A stretch of DNA of 64,000 bases from DASSKK01 sp035690495 (GCA_035690495.1 DASSKK010000003.1:1-64000); one strand, 5' to 3'. Counted from the stretch's first letter, positions 7,999-17,297 are shown. Notes: a model not told the origin generated them from the sequence alone. Numbers and translations: made by a program.

Positions 7999-9211
7999 TG
8001 CCAGGACCGAAGTGCTTAAGGATGACGAGATCGTCGGTCTCGCTGTGGTTGTTGATCGTCACGCCGTTCGCGGCGGCAGGGGCTGAGACGAAGAATTCGT
8101 CCTCGCTGAGCTGGCCATAGCGCAGCAGCGTCGCGGCGGCTGCATGATGGACACCGAACGTGCCGTTTCCCTGTACCACGATGGCGCCGTAGGCGTCCTG
8201 CTCGGTGATTGTCACGGTCTTGCACGGCTTGACCGTGAGTTCCTTGGCGCTGAACGCGGTCGACCGGTAGACGATCCACTTCTCCACGTAGTCGGGGCTG
8301 CTCGCCTTCGAGGTATCCGTCTCGTAGGGGTGCATGAAGCGGTTCTTGACGAAGTCGCAGTCGACGTTCTTCTCCCAGTCGAGCAGATCGAGTATCGCGT
8401 CGTAGTTGCCGTGGTCATGCTCGGGTACGTCCTTCCACACCAACTCCTCGGGCACTTCGCGGTTGTTGCTCCAGGACTCGCACATCGCGAAGACGTCCGA
8501 GGCTGACTGTGGCTCGTATGTGCAAACGCTCCCGGGGGCGTGCAGTACGCCCGCAGGAATGTCCCACCCGGTGCCGAGTTGCGTCCGATAGCCCAGCGAA
8601 TAGTCGGTGATGCGGTTGTCGCCGCCGTTAGCGAAGCGGGAGAGGCGCTCCTTGACCTGCTCCTTCGTCACCGCCGATTGCAAACCAAGGAACGAGATCG
8701 ACTGGTCGCCGAGGTAGTTGTTCATGTGGGGCGAGTAGTAGTACGCCTCAGGCTTGCCGGCCTTACCGACGAGGGCCGCCTTCTCATCGGTGTGGTGCAC
8801 GTGGAAGGGGAGAGGCTGGAGGTTGTCGTAAAACTTCGAGTACATCGTCCAGGCCTGGTACTCGTCCCAGAGGCGGTGACCGATGAGGCTCGTCTTGTGC
8901 TGCGCGACAAATTCGTCGAACGGGATGAGGCCACCCTCGGGATCGACGACGAGGCTGAGTCCCTCATAGGCTCCAGTGAGGGGGCCGTTCTCGGCGCGCA
9001 CTGTAGAAGCAAGCCAGCGCTCGTCGATGCCGCCACGAGTCTGCTCGAAGGGGAAGTAGTCGTCAGGGTGCAGACGAATCCGCCGACCAGGCGTGCAATA
9101 CATCCGAGGGACCCATGTCGGCGCGAGTCGCGCGATTCCCTGGCCGGCGTCGAGCGCCCGGTCCGCTCCGATGGTCGATGATGCGATATTTGAGTACAGC
9201 TCAGCGGCCAT
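7976..9211 (-). CDS. Cupin-fold sugar isomerase-like protein (mannose-6-phosphate isomerase-like)
   Basis: A 411-residue cytoplasmic protein. The metal-site motif HVHHTDEKAA lies near residue 140, followed by WDIPAGVLHAPGS near 230, both typical of cupin-type phosphomannose isomerase relatives. A second cupin-like segment follows (KTVTITEQDAYGAIVVQGNGTFGV, around 330-360). I start at the ATG at 9211 because GGGAG lies just upstream; an in-frame ATG at 9235 is possible. It overlaps the regulator stop by 11 bases. The context implies an aldose-ketose isomerase or sugar-binding role in the same pathway. The specific substrate is unknown, and this is the least understood gene of the transport operon. 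Confidence 0.65.
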   Translation of the reverse strand: MAAELYSNIASSTIGADRALDAGQGIARLAPTWVPRMYCTPGRRIRLHPDDYFPFEQTRGGIDERWLASTVRAENGPLTGAYEGLSLVVDPEGGLIPFDEFVAQHKTSLIGHRLWDEYQAWTMYSKFYDNLQPLPFHVHHTDEKAALVGKAGKPEAYYYSPHMNNYLGDQSISFLGLQSAVTKEQVKERLSRFANGGDNRITDYSLGYRTQLGTGWDIPAGVLHAPGSVCTYEPQSASDVFAMCESWSNNREVPEELVWKDVPEHDHGNYDAILDLLDWEKNVDCDFVKNRFMHPYETDTSKASSPDYVEKWIVYRSTAFSAKELTVKPCKTVTITEQDAYGAIVVQGNGTFGVHHAAAATLLRYGQLSEDEFFVSAPAAANGVTINNHSETDDLVILKHFGPGNVELGLG

Positions 9212-10091
9212 CGAAAACACTCCCTGTCTGTTCATGCATCGCCCCCGGTTCTGCGGCGAAGTCGTCCGAGCGTTCTAATCCGGGCGGGGCCAGCGTGCGG
9301 ACAGATCGTCGATGCGGCGTCGCCGGCACGAGATCAACTCGCACTCCTGCGGCTGTCCACCCCTCCACAAACTCCCGCTCGACAAGATCGTCAGTGAACA
9401 AGCCCTTGATCTCCTTGGGAGACGCAAATGGATGGAGCCCGAATCCCTGAACCTTTGACGATATGAATAGTCCGTATACCTCTTCACAGGCGTGCACCAT
9501 GCTCTTCTTCGTCTCCGCTTCTTCAACAGAGAGCCCAAGCAGGCCAAGATCCTGCGAGATCGCGGCCACGCCAAAAAATCCCTTGCCTATCCGACCGCGA
9601 CCCTCAAGCGAGTTATTGAATGAGCCAACCATTGATCCGGATGCGCGTCGCAGCACTCCTCCCGGCATTACGATCGTGGCATTCGAGCGCTCCATGAGGA
9701 GCGTCGCCGTCTTGATACCGTCGGTAACCACGATGAGGTCGCGACGATCGAGGATTTGCAGCGCCAGGTAGTACGCCGTCGATGACGCGTCGACAACAAT
9801 CACGTCACCGTCAGACACCAGCTGAGCGGCGTGGCGCCCGATAGCTTGCTTTACAGCAGCTTGCTCTCTGACCCGCTCTGCGAAGGTGTTCTCCTCCCCG
9901 AGGCCGATGGCGATCGCGCCGCCCCTAATTCGACGTATCAGTGATCGGCGCGATAGGGCGTCGAGGTCCTTCCTGATCGTCACCTCCGAAACATCGAAGC
10001 GCTGAGCTAGCGCATCGACAGACACTCGCCCATGGAGCTGAGCCTCGTGGAGGATGGCGTCTTCGCGCTCGTAGTTGTGGTTGCGGGGCAT
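9201..10091 (-). CDS. DeoR/GlpR-family transcriptional regulator of the sugar operons
   Basis: A 296-residue DeoR regulator. The N-terminal winged HTH is clear (REDAILHEAQLHGRVSVDALAQRFDVSEVTIRKDLDAL, then RRIRGGA). The C-terminal DeoRC sensor shows the phosphosugar-binding segment VIVVDASSTAYYLA and VVTDGIKTA. These proteins usually repress until a phosphorylated sugar intermediate binds. The start is the ATG at 10091, preceded by GGAGGTGACG. It is the first gene of the leftward transport operon and faces the rightward catabolic operon, so it probably controls both and itself through the sites at 10155-10261. The C-terminal 25 residues beyond the DeoRC domain are unusual and not conserved to my eye. 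Confidence 0.88.
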   Translation of the reverse strand: MPRNHNYEREDAILHEAQLHGRVSVDALAQRFDVSEVTIRKDLDALSRRSLIRRIRGGAIAIGLGEENTFAERVREQAAVKQAIGRHAAQLVSDGDVIVVDASSTAYYLALQILDRRDLIVVTDGIKTATLLMERSNATIVMPGGVLRRASGSMVGSFNNSLEGRGRIGKGFFGVAAISQDLGLLGLSVEEAETKKSMVHACEEVYGLFISSKVQGFGLHPFASPKEIKGLFTDDLVEREFVEGWTAAGVRVDLVPATPHRRSVRTLAPPGLERSDDFAAEPGAMHEQTGSVFDGR

Positions 10092-10154
10092 CGTCACCTC
10101 CACTCGGAACACACCGGCGATGCTTCGCCGATAAGTTTCACCCGGATCGAGCAG

Positions 10155-10183
10155 ACAATAAGTGAGTGGCACGAGTTCGTCAA
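10155..10183 (-). promoter_or_regulatory. Sigma70-type promoter of the DeoR-transport operon
   Basis: Read on the minus strand: TTGACG (-35), a 17-base spacer and TATTGT (-10). This places transcription start about 60 bases before the regulator ATG at 10091. It is the best-matching promoter I see in the left half. Confidence 0.65.
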
Positions 10184-10197
10184 CAGATTGCTCCTTT

Positions 10198-10224
10198 CGA
10201 AAGCAAAAGTGCTTCATACGAAAG
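10198..10224. promoter_or_regulatory. Candidate DeoR operator, direct repeats of CGAAAG
   Basis: CGAAAG occurs at 10198-10203 and 10219-10224, spaced 21 bases start to start (two helical turns). The first copy is part of the palindrome CTTTCGAAAG. The pair lies between the two divergent promoters, where a shared repressor would block both. DeoR-family regulators often bind spaced direct repeats, so this is a reasonable operator, though untested. Confidence 0.45.
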
Positions 10225-10231
10225 TTATCAC

Positions 10232-10261
10232 TTGACTCGTCGATCGTGCCAGCCCTAAGGT
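10232..10261 (+). promoter_or_regulatory. Promoter of the rightward rhamnose operon
   Basis: TTGACT (10232-10237) followed after 18 bases by TAAGGT (10256-10261). The -35 is good and the -10 weak, as expected for a regulated actinobacterial promoter. The leader to rhaI is about 100 bases and shows no riboswitch-like structure that I can recognise. Confidence 0.5.
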
Positions 10262-10370
10262 TGCGTTTGCCGATGCCGACATCGCAACTTGGCATCGCCG
10301 CCTACGGCCTTCGTGCGCGGGGCCCCGGGCCTCATGAGCCATGTAGCGATATAGAGACAGGACGAGCCCA

Positions 10371-11534
10371 ATGCGCAGCTTCGACACCATCGCCCCGCTT
10401 CTAGAAAGGCAAGCGATCGAGCTTCCGTCGTGGGCGTTCGGCAACTCGGGGACACGGTTCAAGGTGTTCGGCTCGCCCGGCACCGCGCGCGACCTCTACG
10501 AGAAGATCGCCGACGCCGCGCAGGTGAACATGCACACTGGGCTCACGCCCACGGTTGCCCTCCACATTCCATGGGACAAGGTCGATTCCTTCCGTGAACT
10601 GCGCACACACGCAGAGGCCTTCGGAGTCAGACTCGGCACCGTCAACTCGAACACGTTCCAGGACGATGACTACAAATTCGGCTCACTCACGCACTTCGAC
10701 GACCGCATCCGCCGCAAAGCCATCGACCATCACCTCGAGTGCATCGACATCATGGATCAGACCGGATCGCGCGATCTCAAGATCTGGCTCGCCGACGGCA
10801 CCAACTATCCCGGCCAGGACTCATTGAGCGCCCGTCAGGACCGACTCGCTGACTCGTTGGGAAAGATCTATGAGCGCATCGGCGAGAATCAGCGCCTCGT
10901 ACTCGAGTACAAGATCTTCGAGCCGTCGTTCTACCACATGGATGTTCCTGACTGGGGCACAAGCTACGCACAGACGTCCGCGCTCGGCGAGCGCGCCGTC
11001 GTCTGCCTTGACACCGGGCACCATGCGCCGCTGACGAACGTCGAGTTCATCGTCATGCAACTCTTGCGCACCGGGAAGCTCGGCTCGTTCGACTTCAACT
11101 CGCGCTTCTACGCCGACGACGACCTCATTGTCGGTGCGTCGGACCCGTTCCAACTGTTCCGCATCCTCTTCGAGGTCATCGTGGGTGGCGGATACGGAAG
11201 CCCAAACGTCGCCTTCATGCTCGACCAGTGTCACAACATCGAGCAGAAGATCCCCGGCCAGATCCGCTCCGTGCTCAATGTGCAGGAGATGACCGCACGG
11301 GCTCTGCTGCTCGACACAGACGCGCTCACCGCGGCACAGCGCGTGGGCGACGTGCTACTGGCCAACCAAATCTTTATGGACGCCTTCTACACCGACGTCC
11401 GCCCCGCTCTCGCTGAGTGGCGGACCTCGCGTGGCCTACCGGCCGACCCCATGGCCGCCTACCTGGCCTCTGGCTACCAAAAGCAGATCGAAACCGACCG
11501 CGTCGGCGGCACCCAAGCAAGCTGGGGCGTCTGA
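10371..11534 (+). CDS. rhaI: L-rhamnose isomerase (Pseudomonas-type RhaI)
   Basis: A 387-residue TIM-barrel sugar isomerase that converts L-rhamnose to L-rhamnulose using divalent metal. Recognised segments are KVFGSPGTARDLYEKI, WLADGTNYPGQD, VLEYKIFEPSFY (metal Glu), VCLDTGHHAP (metal Asp and His) and GSFDFNSRFYADDDLIVG. The last carries the Asp cluster of the xylose-isomerase-like active site. It is the first gene of the rightward operon; 48 bases separate it from the aldolase/dehydrogenase gene. E. coli-type RhaA is known to accept L-mannose and L-lyxose as well, which is relevant to the unusual genes further down this operon. Confidence 0.9.
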   Translation: MRSFDTIAPLLERQAIELPSWAFGNSGTRFKVFGSPGTARDLYEKIADAAQVNMHTGLTPTVALHIPWDKVDSFRELRTHAEAFGVRLGTVNSNTFQDDDYKFGSLTHFDDRIRRKAIDHHLECIDIMDQTGSRDLKIWLADGTNYPGQDSLSARQDRLADSLGKIYERIGENQRLVLEYKIFEPSFYHMDVPDWGTSYAQTSALGERAVVCLDTGHHAPLTNVEFIVMQLLRTGKLGSFDFNSRFYADDDLIVGASDPFQLFRILFEVIVGGGYGSPNVAFMLDQCHNIEQKIPGQIRSVLNVQEMTARALLLDTDALTAAQRVGDVLLANQIFMDAFYTDVRPALAEWRTSRGLPADPMAAYLASGYQKQIETDRVGGTQASWGV

Positions 11535-11582
11535 ACGTCGCCATTGCACCCAACAACAGCGCACGAGGAGCCACAAGCAAAC

Positions 11583-13616
11583 ATGACTAGCACCGTTCAA
11601 GACCTTATCGACCGCAGCCACAGCCTGGGAGGCGATCCGAAGTACACGAACTACGCTGGTGGGAACACCTCGGCCAAGGGCGCGCTCCTCGACCCGGTGA
11701 CCGGTGAATCCCTCTCGATAATGTGGGCGAAAGGCTCGGGAGGTGACCTCGCCACACTGACAGAAGCAGGCATCACCACGTTCCGGCTGGATCGGCTTAG
11801 AGCTCTCGAATATTCATATCCGGGGCCAGAGCGCGAAGACGAGATGGTTGCCGCGTTCGACTACTGCCTGCATGGCAAAGGTGGTGCTGCACCGTCCATC
11901 GACACAGCGATGCACGGCCTAGTTGACGCCCCTCACGTGGACCACCTACATCCCGACGCAGGCATCGCCATCGCAACCTCAGCCGACGGCGAGAAGCTCA
12001 CTAAGGAGATCTACGGTGGCAAGGTCCTTTGGGTGCCGTGGCGTCGGCCAGGGTTTCAGCTGGGCCTCGACATCGCGCACCTCCAGCGGGAAAACCCCGA
12101 GGTCGTAGGGGTCATCCTCCAGTCGCATGGAATCACCGCATGGGGCGCGACCAGCGAAGAGTCCGAGACTAATGCCCGGTGGATCATCGATATGGCCGCA
12201 AACTTCATCGACTCCAAGCCGGCAAGCCAATTGTTTGGTGGCACCCGAGAAGGATTCATCACTCTGGCAAGAGATCAGCGTCGGGAACGCGCCGCGGCGC
12301 TCGCACCAACGCTGCGGCGAATCGCGTCACGCGACCGAGCGGTGGTGGGCCATTTCACCGACATCGAGACGGTTCTCAACTTCGTCGGCTCGATGGATGC
12401 AGAACGCCTTGCGGGCCTTGGCACGAGCTGCCCGGACCACTTCCTACGCACCAAGATCAGGCCGCTGTATCTCGACCTGCCAGCCTCAGCCTCGATCGAG
12501 GAGTGCGCCGCCCGGCTGGCCGAACTGCACGAGGAGTACCGCGCCAACTACGCGGCCTATTACGAGAAGTACGCCACCGTTGACTCGCCCGCGATGCGAG
12601 GCGCCGACCCTGCGATCATCCTCGTCCCCGGTGTGGGCATGTTTTCCTACGGCAAGGACAAGCAGACAGCGCGGGTCGCAGGGGAGTTCTACATCAACTC
12701 CATCAACATCATGGCCGGCGCAGAAGCGATTTCCTCCTATAGCCCGATTGGCGACGAGGAGAAGTTCCGCATCGAGTACTGGGCGCTCGAGGAGGCGAAG
12801 CTGCAGAGGATGCCGGCGCCCAAGTCACACGCCACCCGGATCGCGCTCGTCACCGGCGCCGCCTCAGGCATCGGAAAGGCCATAGCCAATCGACTCGCCA
12901 ACGACGGTGCATGCGTCGTCGTCGCTGACCTCGACCTCAAAAAGGCGGAGGCGGCGGCTGCAGGGCTCGGCGATAGCGACATAGCAATTGGCCTGGCGGT
13001 CGATGTTACCGATGCCGACTCCATTGCACGCGGCGTGCGAGACGCGGTGCTCGCCTTTGGTGGCATCGACATCATTGTGAACAACGCCGGCGTCTCGCTC
13101 TCGAAGTCGCTTCTGGAGACCACTGAGGGAGATTGGGACATCCAACACGACATCATGGCCAAGGGCTCGTTCCTCGTCTCCAGAGCCTGTGCCCCGGTGT
13201 TGATCGAGCAAGAGATGGGTGGCGACGTGATCTACATCGTGTCGAAGAACTCGGTTTTCGCGGGTCCGAACAATGTTGCCTACGCCGCTTCCAAGGCCGA
13301 TCAGGCCCATCAGGTGCGCTTGCTCGCCGCCGAACTGGGCGAGCACGGTGTCAAGGTCAACGGCATCAACCCCGACGGAGTCGTGTCCGGCTCGGGCATC
13401 TTCGCCGGAGCCTGGGGCTCCAACCGGGCCAAGACCTATGGCGTCGCGGAGGAGGACCTCGGCAAGTTTTACGCCCAGCGCACCATCCTCAAGCGCGAGG
13501 TCCTGCCCGAGAATGTCGCCAATGCGGTCTCCGCTCTTACGGGACCGGACTTCTCGCACACCACCGGCCTCCACGTCCCCGTCGACGGGGGCGTCGCCGT
13601 CGCGTTCTTGCGATGA
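11583..13616 (+). CDS. Bifunctional L-rhamnulose-1-phosphate aldolase / L-lactaldehyde dehydrogenase (RhaEW)
   Basis: A 677-residue fusion. The N-terminal class II aldolase domain (about 1-400) has GSGGDLATL, the zinc site HVDHLHPD and QSHGITAWG. The C-terminal short-chain dehydrogenase (about 418-677) has TGAASGIGKA, NNAGVS, the catalytic YAASKA and SHTTGLHVPVDGGV. Together they cleave rhamnulose-1-phosphate to DHAP and L-lactaldehyde and oxidise the aldehyde to L-lactate, so the toxic aldehyde need not leave the enzyme. The ATG at 11583 has GAGGAG 12 bases upstream; a frame opening at 11544 adds only non-conserved residues. The stop overlaps rhaB (ATGA). A deleted paralogue lies at 591-1037. 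Confidence 0.9.
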   Translation: MTSTVQDLIDRSHSLGGDPKYTNYAGGNTSAKGALLDPVTGESLSIMWAKGSGGDLATLTEAGITTFRLDRLRALEYSYPGPEREDEMVAAFDYCLHGKGGAAPSIDTAMHGLVDAPHVDHLHPDAGIAIATSADGEKLTKEIYGGKVLWVPWRRPGFQLGLDIAHLQRENPEVVGVILQSHGITAWGATSEESETNARWIIDMAANFIDSKPASQLFGGTREGFITLARDQRRERAAALAPTLRRIASRDRAVVGHFTDIETVLNFVGSMDAERLAGLGTSCPDHFLRTKIRPLYLDLPASASIEECAARLAELHEEYRANYAAYYEKYATVDSPAMRGADPAIILVPGVGMFSYGKDKQTARVAGEFYINSINIMAGAEAISSYSPIGDEEKFRIEYWALEEAKLQRMPAPKSHATRIALVTGAASGIGKAIANRLANDGACVVVADLDLKKAEAAAAGLGDSDIAIGLAVDVTDADSIARGVRDAVLAFGGIDIIVNNAGVSLSKSLLETTEGDWDIQHDIMAKGSFLVSRACAPVLIEQEMGGDVIYIVSKNSVFAGPNNVAYAASKADQAHQVRLLAAELGEHGVKVNGINPDGVVSGSGIFAGAWGSNRAKTYGVAEEDLGKFYAQRTILKREVLPENVANAVSALTGPDFSHTTGLHVPVDGGVAVAFLR

Positions 13617-15073
13617 CGGAATGGCCCACGGCGCTTGCCGCGGTCGACCTCGGCGCGACGAGCGGCCGAGTCGTCCTTGGACGTGTCGATGGCGGTAGCG
13701 TGCGGCTTAACACAGTCAGCCGATTCGACACGCGCCCGGTCCCCCGGAATGGATACCTGCGCACAGATGTGCACCGGCTTCTCACCCACGCCTTGCGGGG
13801 AGTAGCGGACGCATCACAGGCAGGTTACTCGATCGCGTCAATTGCCGTCGACTCGTGGGCCGCCGACTATGGCGCTCTCCACGACGGCGAGTTGCTCGAA
13901 CTGCCCCTCCACTACCGAGACGAAAGTATCGTCGAGGGGCGGCGCGCAGTCGAACTCCAGGCCAGCCCCTGGATCCTCTACAAGAACGCGGGGCTCCAGC
14001 CACTTCCTTTTAACACGATCTATCAATTCGCGACACCCGGCGCGCGCAGGCATCTTCCGCAAGCAGACTGGGTCCTTCAACTGCCCGACCTCTTCGGATT
14101 CTGGCTAACAGGCGAGTGTCTATCTGAGCGAACAATCGCCTCCACGACGGGCCTGCTCAACGCAGAGACGCACGAGTGGGATGTCGATCTGGTGAAGTAC
14201 ACCGCTGCCAGCCTGAATCAGTTGGCTCCCTTGGTTGATCCCGGAACCGTCACGGGCGTCGTGAATCGGCGGACGGCCTCCGACTATTCCTTGCCGGCGG
14301 GGATCCGCGTGACGGCGGCGGGATCACACGACACCGCCAGCGCCGTAGCAGCAATCCCTGCCGAGGGAGAGGATGACCTCGTCTTCATCAGTTCGGGAAC
14401 ATGGTCGCTCGTCGGTTGCGAACTCGAAAAGCCGCTTCTGACACGCGCCGCGTTCGAGCAGGGCTTCTCAAACGAGCTAGGCGTCGACGGCCGAATCCGG
14501 TTCCTCCACAACGTCATGGGGCTCTGGCTGCTCACCGAGACCATTAGGGAGTGGGGCGCCGAGAACGATCCGGACGCGATCGACCGCATTCTCGAAGCTG
14601 CCGCAGAAGTGACCGAGGTCGTCCCAATCTTCAATGTCAATGATCCCGTATTCTTCGCCCCCGGCGACATGAGCGGCCGCATTCGGGATCATTGCGACCG
14701 CCACGGCCTGACACGGCCCACGAACCGCGCAACGCTAGTACGGAGCATCCTAGAGAGCTTGAGCGTCGCCTACGCGGAGACCATCGACCGGCTGAGGGCT
14801 CTTACTGGTTACCGGCCGAAACGCATTCACATAGTGGGCGGCGGCTCCATGAATCAATTCTTATGTCAGCTGACGGCCGACGCAACAGGTCTCGTTGTCG
14901 TCGCCGGCCCCATCGAGGCGACAGCGCTTGGCAACGTTCTAATACAGGCGCGGGCAAATGGGATGGTCCGCGGATCACTGGAACAGCTTCGCCGCATCGT
15001 GGCGAACTCCAGCGACGTCCGCACCTACTTCCCGACAGTCGCAGCGACCGCATCGCGAAGGAGTCCCACATGA
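13613..15073 (+). CDS. rhaB: L-rhamnulokinase
   Basis: A 486-residue FGGY-family kinase of normal length that phosphorylates L-rhamnulose at C1 with ATP. The N-terminus has AAVDLGATSGRVVLG. LHYRDES and AVDSWAADYG follow, with AAGSHDTASAVAAIP (adenosine-side loop), FISSGTWSLVGCE and the C-terminal HIVGGGSMNQFLCQLTAD and PIEATALGN. Both ATPase lobes are complete, unlike the IS-truncated copy at the left edge. Start and stop overlap the neighbouring genes (ATGA at both ends), so expression is tightly coupled. Confidence 0.92.
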   Translation: MTEWPTALAAVDLGATSGRVVLGRVDGGSVRLNTVSRFDTRPVPRNGYLRTDVHRLLTHALRGVADASQAGYSIASIAVDSWAADYGALHDGELLELPLHYRDESIVEGRRAVELQASPWILYKNAGLQPLPFNTIYQFATPGARRHLPQADWVLQLPDLFGFWLTGECLSERTIASTTGLLNAETHEWDVDLVKYTAASLNQLAPLVDPGTVTGVVNRRTASDYSLPAGIRVTAAGSHDTASAVAAIPAEGEDDLVFISSGTWSLVGCELEKPLLTRAAFEQGFSNELGVDGRIRFLHNVMGLWLLTETIREWGAENDPDAIDRILEAAAEVTEVVPIFNVNDPVFFAPGDMSGRIRDHCDRHGLTRPTNRATLVRSILESLSVAYAETIDRLRALTGYRPKRIHIVGGGSMNQFLCQLTADATGLVVVAGPIEATALGNVLIQARANGMVRGSLEQLRRIVANSSDVRTYFPTVAATASRRSPT

Positions 15074-16305
15074 AGCGACGGTTTCCGCGTCCGGCGGAAC
15101 TGGCACCGCTGCTGCAATTCAAGAAGCCGACTATGAGCCGACGGCGTTCGCGACTAAGCGCGGCTTTGACGATTTCGGACCTCCGAATGGTCGCGCAAAG
15201 GCGTACGCCGAAGGCGCCGTTCGATTATGCGGACGGCGCCGCCGAGGACGAGATCTCCATCCAACGGGCGCGATCGGCGTTTCGAGACATCGAATTTCAT
15301 CCGTCGATTCTCAAGGACGTCTCGACCGTAGACACCGCGGTTGAGATCTTCGGAGGGTCAAGCGCACTGCCGTTCGGCATCTCGCCAACCGGTTTCACAC
15401 GAATGCTTAACGCCGAGGGCGAGGTCGCGGGCGCGAGAGCCGCACAGCGGCTAGGCATCCCCTTCTCATTGTCGACGATGGGCACCTCAAGCATCGAGGA
15501 GGTAAGGGGGGCCAGCCCGAACGGACGTCTTTGGTTCCAGTTGTATATGTGGAACGCGCGGGAGAAGTCCATGGACCTCGTGTCCCGCGCCGCTGCAGCG
15601 GGATACGACACGCTCTTGGTCACAGTCGATACGCCAATAGGAGGCGCCAGACTTAGAGACAAGCGCAACGGAATGACCATACCCCCGGCGCTAACGACAA
15701 GAACGATCCTGAACGCAATCCCACGACCCGGATGGTGGATGAACTTCCTCACCACCGAGCCTCTGACCTTCGCGTCGCTGAGCCGGTGGTCGGGCACGGT
15801 CGAGGACATGATCGAATCGATGTTCGATCCCACAGTAACCGTGGAAGATCTCAAGTGGATTAGAGAGCGATGGAGCGGCACCTTCGTCGTCAAGGGAGTC
15901 CAAACGCTCGAGGACGCGCGCATGCTAGCGGATCTTGGAGTCGACGGAGTCGTCTTGTCAAACCACGGAGGGCGCCAGCTCGATCGCGCTCCCGTCCCAT
16001 TCCGCCTTCTGCCCGAAGTCGCACGCGAAGTCGGGAGCGACCTTCAAATCGCGATTGACACCGGGATCATGAGTGGCGCGGACATTGTCGCGAGCATTGC
16101 GTGTGGAGCAGACTTCGCCATGGTCGGCCGCGCATATCTCTACGGCCTGATGGCGGGCGGCGAGGCCGGCGTCGATCGCGCGATGACGATCCTTGCCGAT
16201 GGGGTCGTGCGCACCATGAAGCTGCTCGGCGTCAGTTCTGTCGAAGAGCTTTCGTCGAAGCACGTGACGCAGCTAGAGTCGCTCGTCGCCGGGAGTCGTC
16301 AGTGA
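15070..16305 (+). CDS. FMN-dependent L-2-hydroxyacid dehydrogenase (L-lactate dehydrogenase LldD type)
   Basis: A 411-residue member of the glycolate oxidase / L-lactate dehydrogenase family that oxidises an L-2-hydroxyacid to the 2-keto acid with FMN. Visible features are the FDYADGAAEDE segment, PFGISPTGFTRMLNAEGE, LWFQLYMW, LVTVDTPIGG, FVVKGVQTLEDA (flavin Lys) and the active-site signature LSNHGGRQLDRAP with catalytic His, then DTGIMSGADIV. In a rhamnose pathway it would turn L-lactate into pyruvate. L-glycerate to hydroxypyruvate is a plausible alternative given the next three genes. The ATG overlaps the rhaB stop. Confidence 0.88.
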   Translation: MKRRFPRPAELAPLLQFKKPTMSRRRSRLSAALTISDLRMVAQRRTPKAPFDYADGAAEDEISIQRARSAFRDIEFHPSILKDVSTVDTAVEIFGGSSALPFGISPTGFTRMLNAEGEVAGARAAQRLGIPFSLSTMGTSSIEEVRGASPNGRLWFQLYMWNAREKSMDLVSRAAAAGYDTLLVTVDTPIGGARLRDKRNGMTIPPALTTRTILNAIPRPGWWMNFLTTEPLTFASLSRWSGTVEDMIESMFDPTVTVEDLKWIRERWSGTFVVKGVQTLEDARMLADLGVDGVVLSNHGGRQLDRAPVPFRLLPEVAREVGSDLQIAIDTGIMSGADIVASIACGADFAMVGRAYLYGLMAGGEAGVDRAMTILADGVVRTMKLLGVSSVEELSSKHVTQLESLVAGSRQ

Positions 16306-17297
16306 ACCATGCGCGCGTCCTCATCACGGACTACGCCTGGCCGGATTTACGCGTCGAACAGAGCATCCTCGGGCCGCACGGAGTCGAACTGGTAGTCGCC
16401 CACAATGGCGACGAGCAAGAACTCAAGGAACTGGCCACGAATGTTGACGTAATCATCACCTGCTTCCGGCGCGTGTCTGACGAGGTACTCCGGGCAGCCG
16501 CTCGATGCCGAGCCATCATCAGGTACGGCGTTGGCGTGGATAACATCGACGTCGACACTGCGACTGCACTAGGCATGCTCGTGAGCAACGTCCCCGACTA
16601 CTGCGACGAAGAGGTCGCCGACCACGCGCTCATGCTCTTGCTGGCACTGAACCGCAGGCTGAAACCGCTCTCGACTACCGTCGAGTCCGGAGACTTGCGA
16701 TCGGAGGCTGGAACTCCTTGGAGGCTGCGCGACCGCACGCTCGGTCTCGTCGGGTACGGCAGGATAGGGCAGGCGCTTGCACTCCGAGGGCACGCGTTGG
16801 GGATGCGGCTTCTCATCGCCGGAATCAGGTCCGACCCGAACGATCTTCCTTCCAACGCCGGGATCGCGCCGAATATCGACGCGGTGCTCCAGCAGAGCGA
16901 CATTGTTTCGCTACACGTCCCACTCACCGACCAGACCCGGCATCTGATCAACGCACGATCCCTTAGGATGATGAAAAGCGACGCTCTGTTCATAAACACC
17001 GCGCGCGGCGGACTTGTAGACACATCCGCCTTGCTTGCAGCGCTTGAGCGCGGGGAACTCGGAGGCGCAGCGCTCGACGTCACCGATCCCGAGCCGCTCG
17101 AATCCGACCACCCGCTGCGGAAGCGCCCTGACGTTCTTATCACCCCCCACACGGCGTTCCATTCAGACGCCGCGATCCGCGAGTTGGCCCGCAAGGCAGC
17201 CGAGCGCGCACTCGCGGTCATCAATGGCGAACGACCTCCCACGATCGTCAATCTCGCGGTCTTGACAAGCAGCGCACTCAGGACGCGTGATGCTTGA
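16302..17297 (+). CDS. D-isomer-specific 2-hydroxyacid dehydrogenase (CtBP / hydroxypyruvate reductase-like)
   Basis: A 331-residue NAD(P)-dependent dehydrogenase. The catalytic-domain segment RYGVGVDNIDVDTATALG is followed by VPDYCDEEVADHALMLLLAL, the Rossmann motif GYGRIGQALALRG, the catalytic Arg in NTARGGLVD, the Asp/Glu segment ALDVTDPEPLESDHPL and the catalytic His in ITPHTAFH. All catalytic positions are present. Family members reduce hydroxypyruvate, glyoxylate or other 2-keto acids to the D-hydroxyacid, or act on phosphoglycerate. I start at the GTG that overlaps the previous stop (GTGA). Between an L-hydroxyacid oxidase and a kinase plus enolase, D-glycerate formation is the most coherent assignment (inference). 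Confidence 0.85.
   Translation: MNHARVLITDYAWPDLRVEQSILGPHGVELVVAHNGDEQELKELATNVDVIITCFRRVSDEVLRAAARCRAIIRYGVGVDNIDVDTATALGMLVSNVPDYCDEEVADHALMLLLALNRRLKPLSTTVESGDLRSEAGTPWRLRDRTLGLVGYGRIGQALALRGHALGMRLLIAGIRSDPNDLPSNAGIAPNIDAVLQQSDIVSLHVPLTDQTRHLINARSLRMMKSDALFINTARGGLVDTSALLAALERGELGGAALDVTDPEPLESDHPLRKRPDVLITPHTAFHSDAAIRELARKAAERALAVINGERPPTIVNLAVLTSSALRTRDA

Noticed and set aside
15070..16305. Mandelate dehydrogenase or glycolate oxidase as the sole call for the FMN enzyme
   Set aside because: The active-site signature is shared by the whole family; substrate cannot be chosen by motif, so I kept the broader call.
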